Positions 1-8,956 of a stretch of 56,912 bases of DNA are shown piece after piece. The notes under the pieces were generated by a model. It was not told where the DNA came from, did no database searches, and worked only from the letters and a program-made list of their open reading frames with translations. The translations under genes and the position numbers were made by a program. Origin of the DNA: CAZUDO01 sp964618895 (lineage in GTDB: Bacteria; Desulfobacterota; Binatia; DP-6); NCBI GenBank assembly GCA_964618895.1, contig CAZUDO010000104.1, positions 1 through 56,912 on the forward strand, written 5' to 3'. Every line of letters begins with the position of its first letter. The stretch's first letter is position 1.

Positions 1-345
1 AAAGTCCGGCTGTCGCTCGAGAACGCCGGCGGCGCGCTCAAGCCCGGCATGTACGGGCGGGTCCGGGTGGTGGGGCGCGGCGGCTCGGCGCTGGTGGTGC
101 CGGGCGAGGCGGTGGTCAACACCGGCGAGCACAAGTACGTGTTCCTCGCCCGCAGCGACGGCCACTTCGAACCGCGCATGGTGTGGACCGGGACGCAGGA
201 TGGGGACCGGGTGCAGATCCTGAAGGGCCTCGCCGCGGGCGACACGGTGGTGGCGAGCGCGTCGTTCCTGATCGACTCCGAGAGCCGCTTGAAGGCGGCG
301 ATCGCCGGCATGGGCAAGCAGCCCGGTGCCGGTCACCGGCACTGA
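1..345 (+). CDS. RND efflux periplasmic adaptor, C-terminal part (CusB-like)
   Basis: The reading frame is open from the first base, so the gene starts outside the window. The visible 114 residues have the ending typical of membrane fusion proteins of heavy-metal RND pumps: a beta-barrel piece with KPGMYGRV, then a membrane-proximal domain with VPGEAVV and a run of GLAAGDTVV. Such adaptors bridge the inner-membrane pump and the outer-membrane channel in the periplasm. The stop is 8 bases before the CusA start, which fits one operon. The CusB assignment rests mainly on the neighbouring cusA gene. The metal-binding N-terminus is not in view. Confidence 0.85.
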   Translation, partial: KVRLSLENAGGALKPGMYGRVRVVGRGGSALVVPGEAVVNTGEHKYVFLARSDGHFEPRMVWTGTQDGDRVQILKGLAAGDTVVASASFLIDSESRLKAAIAGMGKQPGAGHRH

Positions 346-353
346 GGGCGGCC

Positions 354-3300
354 ATGGTCAGCAAAGTCATCGAGTACTGCGCCACCCACCGGGTGCTGGT
401 GTTCATCTTCACGGCCTTCATCGTGGTCGGATCGGTGGTCGCGGTGCGGAGCGTGCCGCTCGACGCCATCCCCGACCTCTCCGATCCCCAGGTCATCATC
501 TTCACCGAGTGGATGGGCCGCAGCCCCGACCTGGTCGAGGACCAGGTGACCTATCCACTGGTCTCGTCCCTGCTCGCGGCGCCCAAGGTGCAGGCGGTGC
601 GCGGGCAGTCCATGTTCGGGATGAGCTTCATCTACGTCATCTTCGAGGAGGGCACCGACCTCTACTGGGCGCGCAGCCGGGTGCTGGAGTACATGAACAC
701 CATCCGCTCGCGGCTGCCGGCGGGCGCCAATCCGGTGCTGGGACCCGACGCCACGTCGGTGGGGTGGGTGTTCCAGTACGCGCTGGTGGACAAGAGCGGC
801 CGGCACGACCTGGCTGACCTGCGCACGTTCCAGGACTTCAACCTCCGCTACGCGCTGGCGAGCGTGCCCGGGGTCGCCGAGGTGGCGTCGGTGGGCGGCT
901 ACCAGAAGCAGTACCAGGTCGAGGTGGATCCGACCCGGCTCCACGCCTACGGGCTCTCGCTCGCCGACGTCACCGCCGCCATCCGGCGCAGCAACTCCGA
1001 CGTGGGCGGGCGGGTGATCGAGATGTCGGGACGCGAGTACTTCGTGCGCGGGCGCGGCTACGTGAAGAGCCTCGACGACCTGCGTCAGGTGGCGCTCGGT
1101 GCCGACCGCCGGAGCGGCACCCCGATACGCATCGCCGATATCGGCACGGTCTCGTTCGGTCCCGACATCCGCCGCGGCGTCTCCGAACTCGACGGTGAGG
1201 GCGAGGCGGTGGGTGGCACCGTGGTCATGCGGTACGGCGAGAACGCGTTGCACGTCATCGAGCGGGTGAAGGCCAAGTTGAAGGAGCTGCATCCCACCTT
1301 TCCGCCCGGCATCGAGGTGCGCATCGTCTACGACCGTTCGGGGTTGATCCACCGCGCCATCGAGACCTTGCGCCACACGCTGCTCGAGGAAGGCATCGTC
1401 GTGAGCCTCATCATATTCATCTTCCTCCTCCACCTGCGCAGCACGCTGGTGCCGGTGCTCTCGCTGCCGGTCGCGGTGGGGCTCGCCTTCGTCCCCATGT
1501 ACTTCATGGGGCTCAACAGCAACATCATGAGCCTGGGCGGCATCGCCATCGCCATCGGCGCCATGGTGGACGCGGCGATCGTGCTGGTCGAGAACGCCCA
1601 CAAACACCTGGAGTCGGCGCCCCCCGGCGCGAACCGGCAGAAGGTGCTGATCGAGGCGGCCAAGGAGGTGGGCCCGCCCATCTTCTTCTCGCTGCTCATC
1701 ATCACCGTGGCGTTCCTGCCCATCTTCGCCCTCAACGGGCAGGCGGGGCGGCTGTTCAAGCCGCTCGCCTACACCAAGACGTTCTGCATGGCGTTCGCGG
1801 CGCTGGTCTCGATCACGCTCGTGCCCGCCCTCATGTCGCTCTTCATCCGCGGGAAGATCAAGCACGAGAAGGACCACCCGGTCTCGCGGGCCATGATCTC
1901 GGTCTACCGCCCGTTCGCCTGGGTGGCGCTCAAGAACCCGAAGACCACGATCGCGATCGGGCTCGCGGCCGTGCTCTCGGCGGTGCCGATGGCGATGCGC
2001 CTCGGGCACGAGTTCATGCCATCCCTGAACGAAGGGGACATGCTCTACATGCCCACGACGTTCCCCAACATCTCGATCGAGGAGGCCAAGCGGTATCTCC
2101 AGGTGCAGGACCGCATCATCCGGGGGTTTCCCGAGGTCGAGCGAGTGTTTGGCAAGGCAGGTCGCTCGGAGACCCCGACCGACCCGGCGCCGCTCTCGAT
2201 GGTGGAAACCGTGGTCAAGCTCAAGCCGCGCGATCGGTGGCGGATGATCCCCCAGCCGCGGTGGTACTCAGGCTCGGCCCCGGATTGGCTCAAGCCCGCG
2301 CTCCGACCGCTGTGGCCGGACCGGCGTCGGATCACCTGGGACGAGCTGACCGCCGAACTCAACCGGGCCATGCAGCTGCCGGGCTGGACCAACGCCTGGA
2401 CCATGCCGATCAAGACGCGGATCGACATGCTCTCGACCGGCATCCGCACGCCGATCGGCATCAAGGTGTTCGGTGCCAGCCTCGACACCATCGAGCGCAT
2501 CGGCATGGACCTGGAACGCGCGGTCTCGCGCGTGCCGAACACGCGCAGCGTCTACTCAGACCGCAGCACCGGCGGGTTCTACCTCGACATCATCCCCAAC
2601 CGCGAGGCGCTGGCCCGCTATGGCCTGACGCTGGGCGACGTGCAGGACGTGATCGAGGCCGCGGTCGGCGGGCAGCCGATCGAGGTGACGGTCGAAGGGC
2701 GCAACCGGTTCACCATCAACGTGCGTTACCCGGGCGAGTTGAGGCAGGACATCGAGAGCCTGCGCCACGTGCTGGTGCCGCTGCGGATGCGCGGCGGGGC
2801 GGCGCCCTCACAAGGTGGGATGGGGGGCGGAAGGATGGGGGGCGGGATGAGCGCGGCGCCCGCGGTCTCGCCGGTGCGGCTCGCCTCGGCCGGGATGAGC
2901 GACGTGGGCCCGGACTTGATCGCGCAGGCGATGGGTGGGAGCGGGCGGAAGCCAACTGGCGGGGCGATGGGTGGCGGCGCGATGGGTGGATCGGGAGGGC
3001 GCGGCGGGATGCCGGGTGGCGGCATGCCCACCGGCGACATGACTTCCAGCGGCAGCGGCGGCAACGCGCTCCCGCCCACCGGCGCCGCCGAGACCGGCAC
3101 CGAGCAATGGGACCGCACCGCCGGCGCCCACGTGCCGCTCGGCCAGGTGGCCGATATCCGGGTCGTGACCGGCCCGCCGATGATCCGCGACGAGGCCGGG
3201 ATGCTGGTGGGCTACGTCTACGTGGACATGGATCCGGCCAAGCGCGACATCGGCGGCTACGTGGACGATGCCAAGAAGGTGGTCGGAAGGGAGGTGCGCC

Positions 3301-3911
3301 TGCCCGCCGGCTACTTCCTCTCCTGGACCGGCCAGTATGAACTGCTCCAGCAGATGCAGGCGCGCATGAAGATCCTGGTGCCGCTGACACTCGTCATCGT
3401 GCTGCTCCTGCTCTATATGAACTTCGGCAACCTCACCGAGTCGTTGATCGTGCTGGCCTCGGTGCCGTTCGCGCTCGTGGGCAGCGTGTGGCTGCTGGCG
3501 ATCCTCGACTACAACCTGTCGACCGCGGTCTGGGTCGGCATCATCGCCCTGGTGGGGCTTGCGGCGCAGACCGGCGTGGTGATGGTGGTCTACTGCGACA
3601 GCGCCTATCACAAGCGCAAGCGCGAGGGTCGCATCCGCGACCTCGACGACATCGTCGAGGCCACGCTCGAAGGCTCGGTCCAGCGCGTGCGGCCCAAGCT
3701 CATGACGGTGGCGACCATGATGATCGGCCTGGTGCCGCTGCTCTGGTCGCAGGGCGCCGGCGCCGATGTCATGAAGCGGGTCGCCGCCCCGATGGTGGGC
3801 GGACTCTTCACCTCGGCGTTCCTCACGCTCGAGATCATCCCGGTGGTCTACACGTACTGGCGCTACGCGCAGCTCAAGCGCGAGCAGAAGGGAAGGAGGA
3901 TCGTGGTATGA
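354..3911 (+). CDS. cusA: CusA-type copper/silver RND efflux pump with Met/Gly-rich insertion
   Basis: This is an inner-membrane proton-driven pump that exports Cu(I)/Ag(I) through a CusCBA-type complex. I chose the ATG at 354, giving 1185 residues, because MVSKVIEYC is the usual family start; the frame is open further upstream only as out-of-frame adaptor sequence. The first transmembrane helix follows directly, and two blocks of RND helices flank the porter domains. The three methionines of the E. coli CusA metal site appear conserved: M566 in LYMPTT, M616 in PLSMVET and M692 in RIDMLSTGI. The protein is about 140 residues longer than E. coli CusA. Most of the excess is a Gly/Met-rich block at residues about 814-921, in the porter region just before the HVPLGQVADI strand. 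The gene overlaps the next one by four bases. Confidence 0.96.
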   Translation: MVSKVIEYCATHRVLVFIFTAFIVVGSVVAVRSVPLDAIPDLSDPQVIIFTEWMGRSPDLVEDQVTYPLVSSLLAAPKVQAVRGQSMFGMSFIYVIFEEGTDLYWARSRVLEYMNTIRSRLPAGANPVLGPDATSVGWVFQYALVDKSGRHDLADLRTFQDFNLRYALASVPGVAEVASVGGYQKQYQVEVDPTRLHAYGLSLADVTAAIRRSNSDVGGRVIEMSGREYFVRGRGYVKSLDDLRQVALGADRRSGTPIRIADIGTVSFGPDIRRGVSELDGEGEAVGGTVVMRYGENALHVIERVKAKLKELHPTFPPGIEVRIVYDRSGLIHRAIETLRHTLLEEGIVVSLIIFIFLLHLRSTLVPVLSLPVAVGLAFVPMYFMGLNSNIMSLGGIAIAIGAMVDAAIVLVENAHKHLESAPPGANRQKVLIEAAKEVGPPIFFSLLIITVAFLPIFALNGQAGRLFKPLAYTKTFCMAFAALVSITLVPALMSLFIRGKIKHEKDHPVSRAMISVYRPFAWVALKNPKTTIAIGLAAVLSAVPMAMRLGHEFMPSLNEGDMLYMPTTFPNISIEEAKRYLQVQDRIIRGFPEVERVFGKAGRSETPTDPAPLSMVETVVKLKPRDRWRMIPQPRWYSGSAPDWLKPALRPLWPDRRRITWDELTAELNRAMQLPGWTNAWTMPIKTRIDMLSTGIRTPIGIKVFGASLDTIERIGMDLERAVSRVPNTRSVYSDRSTGGFYLDIIPNREALARYGLTLGDVQDVIEAAVGGQPIEVTVEGRNRFTINVRYPGELRQDIESLRHVLVPLRMRGGAAPSQGGMGGGRMGGGMSAAPAVSPVRLASAGMSDVGPDLIAQAMGGSGRKPTGGAMGGGAMGGSGGRGGMPGGGMPTGDMTSSGSGGNALPPTGAAETGTEQWDRTAGAHVPLGQVADIRVVTGPPMIRDEAGMLVGYVYVDMDPAKRDIGGYVDDAKKVVGREVRLPAGYFLSWTGQYELLQQMQARMKILVPLTLVIVLLLLYMNFGNLTESLIVLASVPFALVGSVWLLAILDYNLSTAVWVGIIALVGLAAQTGVVMVVYCDSAYHKRKREGRIRDLDDIVEATLEGSVQRVRPKLMTVATMMIGLVPLLWSQGAGADVMKRVAAPMVGGLFTSAFLTLEIIPVVYTYWRYAQLKREQKGRRIVV

Positions 3912-4252
3912 AAGGCATCCTGTGGGTCTTGGCGGGACTGATGATGCTGGCGGGCTGTGCTTCGCAGTCGGGGAAGAGCGCGACGGAAGGCGGTCGCGTG
4001 ACCATCATGGTCACCGAGAAGGGCTTCGAGCCCGAGGCGGTGACGGTGGCGGCGGGCAAGCCGGTGACGCTGGTGGTCACCCGCACGACGGCGAAGACGT
4101 GCGCGACCGAGCTGGTGATGCCGGCGCACGGCATCAACCAGCCCCTGCCGCTCGGGCAGGCGGTCGAGATCACGTTCACCCCGGACAAGGCGGGCGAGTT
4201 GACCTACGCCTGCGCGATGGACATGTACAAGGGGAAGGTGATCGTGAAGTAG
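3908..4252 (+). CDS. Cupredoxin-like lipoprotein, probable periplasmic copper-binding partner of CusA
   Basis: This is a 114-residue protein. It has a short signal sequence ending in the lipobox LAGC, so Cys18 is probably lipidated, followed by one cupredoxin-like beta-sandwich domain. Possible metal ligands are the Cys in TCATELV, the His in MPAHG, and the Cys and Met residues of YACAMDMYKG near the end. This Cys/Met-rich pattern resembles small cupredoxin_1-type proteins found next to copper exporters. The start overlaps the cusA stop (ATGA), so translation is probably coupled. I infer that it passes copper to or from the pump in the periplasm; which ligands actually bind metal cannot be decided from sequence. 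Confidence 0.85.
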   Translation: MKGILWVLAGLMMLAGCASQSGKSATEGGRVTIMVTEKGFEPEAVTVAAGKPVTLVVTRTTAKTCATELVMPAHGINQPLPLGQAVEITFTPDKAGELTYACAMDMYKGKVIVK

Positions 4253-4278
4253 GGGAGGGGCGAGCGGGACGCGCATCC

Positions 4279-4308
4279 TTGACAGCCCGACACGTAAAGC
4301 GCCATAAT
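4279..4308 (+). promoter_or_regulatory. Strong sigma70-type promoter of the toxin-antitoxin pair
   Basis: A perfect -35 box TTGACA (4279-4284) and a -10 box CATAAT (4303-4308) are separated by 18 bases. In this GC-rich window such a good match stands out. A start point about seven bases after the -10 falls at 4315, the A of the antitoxin ATG, so the transcript may be leaderless. Confidence 0.75.
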
Positions 4309-4314
4309 GGCCAT

Positions 4315-4617
4315 ATGAAAATGGCTAGGATATCCGAGCTCAGGGACCGGCTTAGCCGCTATTTGGATCACGTGCGAGCCGGGGGCAGGGTGGTCATCCT
4401 CGACAGGAACCGGCCGATAGCCGAAATTATTCCAATCGGGACTCCCAGCCCAGGCCCCAGCGCGACCGACGAAGGACGACTGGCCACTCTCCAAAGGGAA
4501 GGGCTGCTGCGGAGGGGTACCGGAAGCATCCCGCCCGAGATCGCCCGCGGTGTGGGTCTGGCCAAAGGGGCCCATGCACTGGACGCCTTGCTCGATGAGC
4601 GGGAGAGCGGCCGGTGA
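4315..4617 (+). CDS. Phd/YefM-type antitoxin of a type II toxin-antitoxin pair
   Basis: This is a 100-residue protein. The N-terminal 40 residues (ISELRDRLSRYLDHVRAGG, then VVILDRNRPIAEIIPI) match the DNA-binding fold of Phd/YefM antitoxins, which bind their own promoter. The C-terminal half would wrap the toxin. I chose the ATG at 4315 because it gives the canonical N-terminus. A second in-frame ATG lies two codons later. No Shine-Dalgarno sequence is visible upstream, consistent with leaderless translation from the promoter at 4279-4308. It overlaps the PIN toxin gene by four bases (GTGA), the usual antitoxin-toxin order. Autoregulation is inferred from the family. Confidence 0.9.
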   Translation: MKMARISELRDRLSRYLDHVRAGGRVVILDRNRPIAEIIPIGTPSPGPSATDEGRLATLQREGLLRRGTGSIPPEIARGVGLAKGAHALDALLDERESGR

Positions 4618-5042
4618 GATTCTGGGACAGCTCCGCGTTGGTACCGCTCATCGTAGGCGAAGAGGCGAGCCCTTGGGCCCGAAAGCTGCTGCGATCGGAC
4701 CCCTCCTCGATCGTCTGGACGCTGTCACAGGTCGAGGTGAGATCGGCGCTGTCTCGCCGATTGAGAGAGGGGGCCATGACACGGCGGACGTTCGATGATG
4801 CTCGGCGACGGACCGAACGCCTCTTCGCCGCGCTTTCGCACATCGTGGCCCTGGAGCATGTGTGCGACAGGGCACTTCGTCTCCTCGAGCTCCACGACCT
4901 TCGGGGGGCCGATGCCCTCCAGCTCGCCGCGGGGCTCGTCGCCTCGGGCGAGCGCCCGCAGACGGTTCCCTTCGCTACCCTCGATCAACGCCTCGCGCTC
5001 GCTGCACGGGCGGAGGGATTCCCGGTCGACACCAGGGGGTGA
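4614..5042 (+). CDS. vapC: PIN-domain ribonuclease toxin (VapC family)
   Basis: This is a 142-residue PIN domain. The acidic residues that bind Mg2+ in VapC nucleases are present: D5 in FWDSSALV, E41 in VEVRSAL, D100 in LRGADALQL and D124 in ATLDQRLAL. VapC toxins cleave RNA, commonly tRNA, unless held by the antitoxin. The GTG start overlaps the antitoxin stop. The length is normal and nothing suggests loss of activity. Pairing of a PIN toxin with a Phd-like rather than AbrB- or RHH-like antitoxin is common. Just downstream, on the other strand, lies a truncated RidA gene, so this module sits at a rearrangement boundary. Confidence 0.92.
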   Translation: MRFWDSSALVPLIVGEEASPWARKLLRSDPSSIVWTLSQVEVRSALSRRLREGAMTRRTFDDARRRTERLFAALSHIVALEHVCDRALRLLELHDLRGADALQLAAGLVASGERPQTVPFATLDQRLALAARAEGFPVDTRG

Positions 5043-5072
5043 AGTGCGAGGCAACCGAGGGTGGCCGAGTGG

Positions 5073-5199
5073 GGTCAACCACGCGACCGTCCTCGTCGGT
5101 GGTGCCGGTGACGTGGATGGTGCCGCCCACGCGCACGGCGCGCGAGTAGCCGACGATCGGCTCCCAGCGGGTGCCGCTGGAGTAGGTCTTGCGTTCCAT
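5073..5199 (-). pseudogene. Truncated RidA-family (YjgF/L-PSP) gene, N-terminal fragment
   Basis: The first 42 or so residues, starting MERKTYSSGTRWEPIVGYSR and continuing VGGTIHVTGTT, look like the N-terminus of a RidA-family imine deaminase. These proteins are normally about 130 residues long. After residue about 42 the similarity stops and the frame runs on as unrelated sequence until 4975, inside the vapC gene on the opposite strand. The C-terminal two thirds, with the catalytic Arg and trimer contacts, is therefore missing. The ATG overlaps the stop of the upstream kinase/TPR gene by one base, so the two probably formed an operon before the truncation. Confidence 0.7.
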
Positions 5200-6291
5200 C
5201 AGTTCGTCTCCGGAGGTGAGAAGCCGACCCTGCGCAGGACCTGTGCGAACCGGGGGTCCGCGCGCAGCGGGTCGAGGCCGGGATCGCACTGGATGAAAAT
5301 GAGATCCTCCCAGCGCCCCTCGATGGCCCGGTCGAGCCACTCGAAGGCGCGGGACGTGTCGCCCAACGCCGCGTAGATCAGCGCCCACGCGTACGGGGCC
5401 ACATTCTCCCGCCCGGATTGCCGCCTCATCTCGGCGAGCACGACCAGCGCCGAGTCCCGCCGCCCGGCTGCCACGAACGCGCGCGCCAGCCACGCGTGCA
5501 TATGGGCCAAGGGCTCGGTGCGCAGGGCGGTGCGCAGCTCGACGATCCCCTCCGCGGGTCGTCCACTCTCGACCAGCGCCTGTCCCAGGACCATCCGCAC
5601 GTACGCCAGCGTCGAATCTTCCCGCAGGATGGCCCGACCTCTCCGGATCGCCTCGTCGAACTTCCGGCCTTCGAACAGCGGCCACATCGTCGTGGTCTTG
5701 AGGTAGGTCGAGAGCGGATCGATCTCCAGGGCAGTCGCGTACTCGGCGGAAGCTTCCTCGAATCGTCGCTGCGTGATGAGGTACGTTCCATAGTTTCGGT
5801 GGACGGTCGCGTTCCCCGGCGTCAGCTCGATCGCCCGCCGGAACTCGTCCCCGGCCGCCAGCCAGTCCCAGTCATAGAAGGCCTTCGGCGGGCTTGAGAT
5901 CCCGGTGCACGATCTGATGCCCATGCGCCGCCTCCAGCGCCTCGGCGATCTGGGCACCCAACTCCGTCGCCTCGGCCTCGGGCAGCGGCCCCCGCTTCAG
6001 GCGCTCGTCCAGCGCCTCGCCCTCGACCAGCTCCATGACCAGGAAGTCCACGCCCTCCTGAGTGTCGAAGTCGAACACGGTGGCGATGTGGGGGTGATTG
6101 AGCCGGGAGAGGGCGAGCGCCTCGCGCCGGAAACGCTTGCGGGTCGCGTCGTCGGCGAGCGTGCCTTCGGGGAGCACCTTCAAGGCCACGTCGCGTTCGA
6201 GATGGAGATCGCGGGCGCAGTAGACCACGCCCATGCCCCCGGCGCCGAGCGGCGCCTCGATGCGGTAGTGAGCGAGGGTCCTACCGATCAT
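5199..6291 (-). pseudogene. Serine/threonine protein kinase-TPR gene with internal deletion
   Basis: The N-terminal part (from 6291) is a bacterial Hanks-type kinase N-lobe. It has the glycine loop LGAGGMGVVY, the ALKVL lysine, the hinge MELVEGEALD and the catalytic loop start HRDLKP. Immediately after HRDLKP, near 5885, the sequence jumps into a different reading frame that encodes about 225 residues of tetratricopeptide repeats (for example WLAAGDEFRRAIELTPGN) ending at 5199. The kinase frame hits a stop at 5872. The DFG motif, C-lobe and any transmembrane segment are absent. Related kinases are usually 700-900 residues, so roughly half the gene is missing. A deletion is the simplest reading; an assembly join is possible. 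Confidence 0.8.
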
Positions 6292-6403
6292 GCGGCCGTC
6301 CAGGGGAAGGTGCCGGATCGCCTACGACGGAACTGTAGAACCGACGCCCCGGGATGGGAAGCGCCAACGCTGGCTTTCCTTCTGCAGTGCTACCCTCCCG
6401 GGT

Positions 6404-8480
6404 ATGAGCGAAGGCGACGCCAATCGAGAGAACTCCGTGCCTCCGCCCCACGCGCAGGCGATGGTCACCGTTCCGCTCGCCACGGCCACGGTGGCGCTGT
6501 CCGTCTACGCCACAACCGCCGCGCGCAGCATCACCTGGTGGGACGGGAGCAGCTACCCGCTCGCGGCGGCCACCCTCGGCATCCCCGGGGCTCCCGGCTC
6601 GCTCCTGCTCACCCTGCTCGGCTGGCTCGTCTTCCAGGTCCCTCTCGTCCACCCGGTCGCCTTCCGGCTGAACCTCTTCGCGGGATTGATCGGGGCAGCG
6701 CTGGTCGGGCTCGTGACCTGGCTCGCGATCCGGCTGGCCACGCCGGATAACCGAGCCCCGACCGCCCGCGAGCACTTCGCCGGTGCGCTCGCGGGGCTGG
6801 TGTTCGCCTTCAGCGTCACGCCGTGGACCTACGCCGTTCAATTCACGCCCTACGGCCTGAGCGCGCTGTTCACGGCACTCATCCTGGTGGCGGCGCTCGC
6901 GTGGTGGCGGCGGCCGGAGAGCGCGAGCGGGCGCCCGCGGCTGTTCGTGCTCTTCCTGCTCTTCGGGCTCGATCTCAGCGTCCACCGCACGAACAGCCTG
7001 TTGCTCCCGGCGGCACTCCTGTGGCTCGCCCTCCGTCGTCCTCGCGGCCCGGGCCGCCCCGGCGACTGGGGCGCGGCCGCTATGGGCCTCACGCTGGGGC
7101 TCTCGTTCCATCTGCTGCTGATCCCGCTCGCGGCGCGACGCCCGTCGTACCTGGTCGAGAATCCGAGCGACCTCGCGGGCCTGTGGAGCTACGTTTCGGT
7201 CGAAATGAAGGGCGGCGGCTTTCTGGTGAAGCTGTTCCCGCGCACAGCGGACTTTCTCGGGTTCCAGGTGGCGGATTACGTCGCATTCCTGGGGCGCAAC
7301 CTCTCCCCGCTGCTCTTCCTGCCTGCGGTCCTCGCCGTGTGCGGGTGGCTCGCGACCCTGCGCGGGCACCCGCGCCGCGCGATCGGGTGGCTCGCCGTTC
7401 TTCCTGTGCGCGGGAGTGGGGGCGGTGGTCTATTTCAACCTGCCGAAACACTACATGCGTACCATGGACCGGCACTATCTGCCGTCGCTCGTGATCCTGG
7501 CGCCGTGGGTGGGGGTGGGCGTGGCGGCGGTGCTGGGCCTCGCGGCGCGCCTGCGCTGGGTACGGTGGCTCGCGCCCGCCCTCGCGCTCGTCCTCGCGGT
7601 CACGCCGTTCGTGGCCTGGAACGCGAACCGGCGCGTCTGCGACCTGTCCCGCGTACGGTTCGCCGAAGGGTTCGCGCGAGATCTGCTCGAGCCGCTGCCG
7701 GAGCGCGCCATCCTGCTCACGAACGGCGACAACGACACGGTCCCGCTCTGGTACTTGCAGCAGGTGGAGGGTGTGCGGGCCGACGTCACGGTCATCAACC
7801 TGCCGCTGACGAACTTGGGCCACTTCGTGGCCGGGCTCCGCCGGCGCCACCCGGACCTCGCGCGGCTGCTCGAAGGGGAGCCGGAGCGCGGCGTGCTGCA
7901 ACCCGTGATGATCGGCGACACGACGGTCACCACCCTGGTCGAGCCCCGTTCGGGCCTCGGCCTGCCGGCCTCGGTCGCACCGCCCGACTCGGTGACCTTC
8001 CGACTGAGCGGCCTGCTGCTCGCGCAGGATCGTGTCGTGCTCGACATCCTGCGACTCACGCGCTGGCGACGACCGGTGTTCCTCGCCATCACCGTCACGC
8101 CGGACCAGCTCGCCTGGATCCGGCCGTATGCCAGGCTCGACGGCCTCGCCCAGCGCGTCATCCCCTCGGATGACCCGGCCGTGTGGGACCTGGAGCACCT
8201 GCGCGAGCAGTTGCTCGTCCGGATGCGCTATGTGGGGCTTGCCGACAGCACCGTGACGATGGACGCCGACGCGCGCGCTCTCTACACCAACTACGCCGGC
8301 GCGCTCTTCCAGCTGGCGGTGGCCCAGAACCAGCGGGGCCAGAGGCAGGAGGCGCTGGCGACGCTCCGATTCCTCGATGAGCGCGTGCCGCTCGCGCGCC
8401 TCGGCGTGGCGGGGGATGACGTCGCGGACTTCCGGGCGCAAATCGAGGCCGAAGCCAGGCGGGCGAGTCCGGCCGATTGA
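6404..8480 (+). pseudogene. DUF2723 multi-pass membrane protein (mannosyltransferase-like), frameshifted
   Basis: The first frame (from ATG 6404) encodes a hydrophobic protein with the DUF2723/TMEM260-like start. It includes TWWDGSSYPLAA, FQVPLVHPVAFRLNLF and many transmembrane helices. Similarity continues in the next frame from about 7397 (FFLCAGVGAVVYFNLPKHYM) to the stop at 8480, covering the last helices and a soluble C-terminal domain with NGDNDTVPLWYLQQVEG. The two frames together give about 690 residues, a normal size. A one-base change near 7395-7403 separates them. DUF2723 proteins resemble protein O-mannosyltransferases with periplasmic loops. This is either a recent inactivating frameshift or a base error, because the remainder looks intact. 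Confidence 0.82.
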
Positions 8481-8559
8481 TGGGCTGCTCCACCCGCGGC
8501 CCAGGTCGGGCAGGCGGGCGCGAATCGCACCTGTCGATCGCGCCGCCGCGCGACGGCGG

Positions 8560-8907
8560 CTACGCCCGCCGGGCGGGCGCGCGTCCCCGGGTCGCGAACC
8601 ATACCGCGGCCGTCCAGGTCGGGACCAGGTCCAGTCCGGGTACCAGCTCGGCGACGAACGTGGGCAGGAAGGCGAAGTGCCAGCCCACCAGGCGCACCAT
8701 GATCAGCGCGACCACGACGTCGAGCGCGTTGTTGAGCGGCGAGAGCCAGCCGCCGACGAATACAAGGAAGAACGCGAGCTGCAGCACGTCCGCCACGATC
8801 GCGATGATCCGCGCGGACCGGATACGGCGGGACGGAACGCCCGGAATCGGCGGCAGCGCCGCCGGGCGCAGCGGCGGCTCGCTCCCCGGGGTGGCGGGTG
8901 GCGGCAC
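8560..8907 (-). CDS. Small membrane protein of unknown function
   Basis: This is a 115-residue protein from a GTG start at 8907. A Pro/Arg-rich N-terminus is followed by two to three hydrophobic segments (about residues 34-53, 58-78 and 80-105). The motif VGWHFAFLPTFVAELVPGLDLVPTWTA, split by helices, resembles small conserved integral membrane proteins without assigned role. It is convergent with the DUF2723 gene and lies just downstream of the DUF937 gene on the same strand, so the two may be co-transcribed. The N-terminal start is uncertain. Confidence 0.6.
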   Translation of the reverse strand: MPPPATPGSEPPLRPAALPPIPGVPSRRIRSARIIAIVADVLQLAFFLVFVGGWLSPLNNALDVVVALIMVRLVGWHFAFLPTFVAELVPGLDLVPTWTAAVWFATRGRAPARRA

Positions 8908-8956
8908 CGGCGGTCTTGTTACCCCCGGCTGGGGGCCGATCAGGTCGTCAGGCGAC

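Noticed and set aside
333..2009. Long minus-strand open frame opposite cusA (558 codons)
   Set aside because: It is a His/Arg-rich shadow of cusA caused by high GC content; no family resemblance, and cusA is certain.
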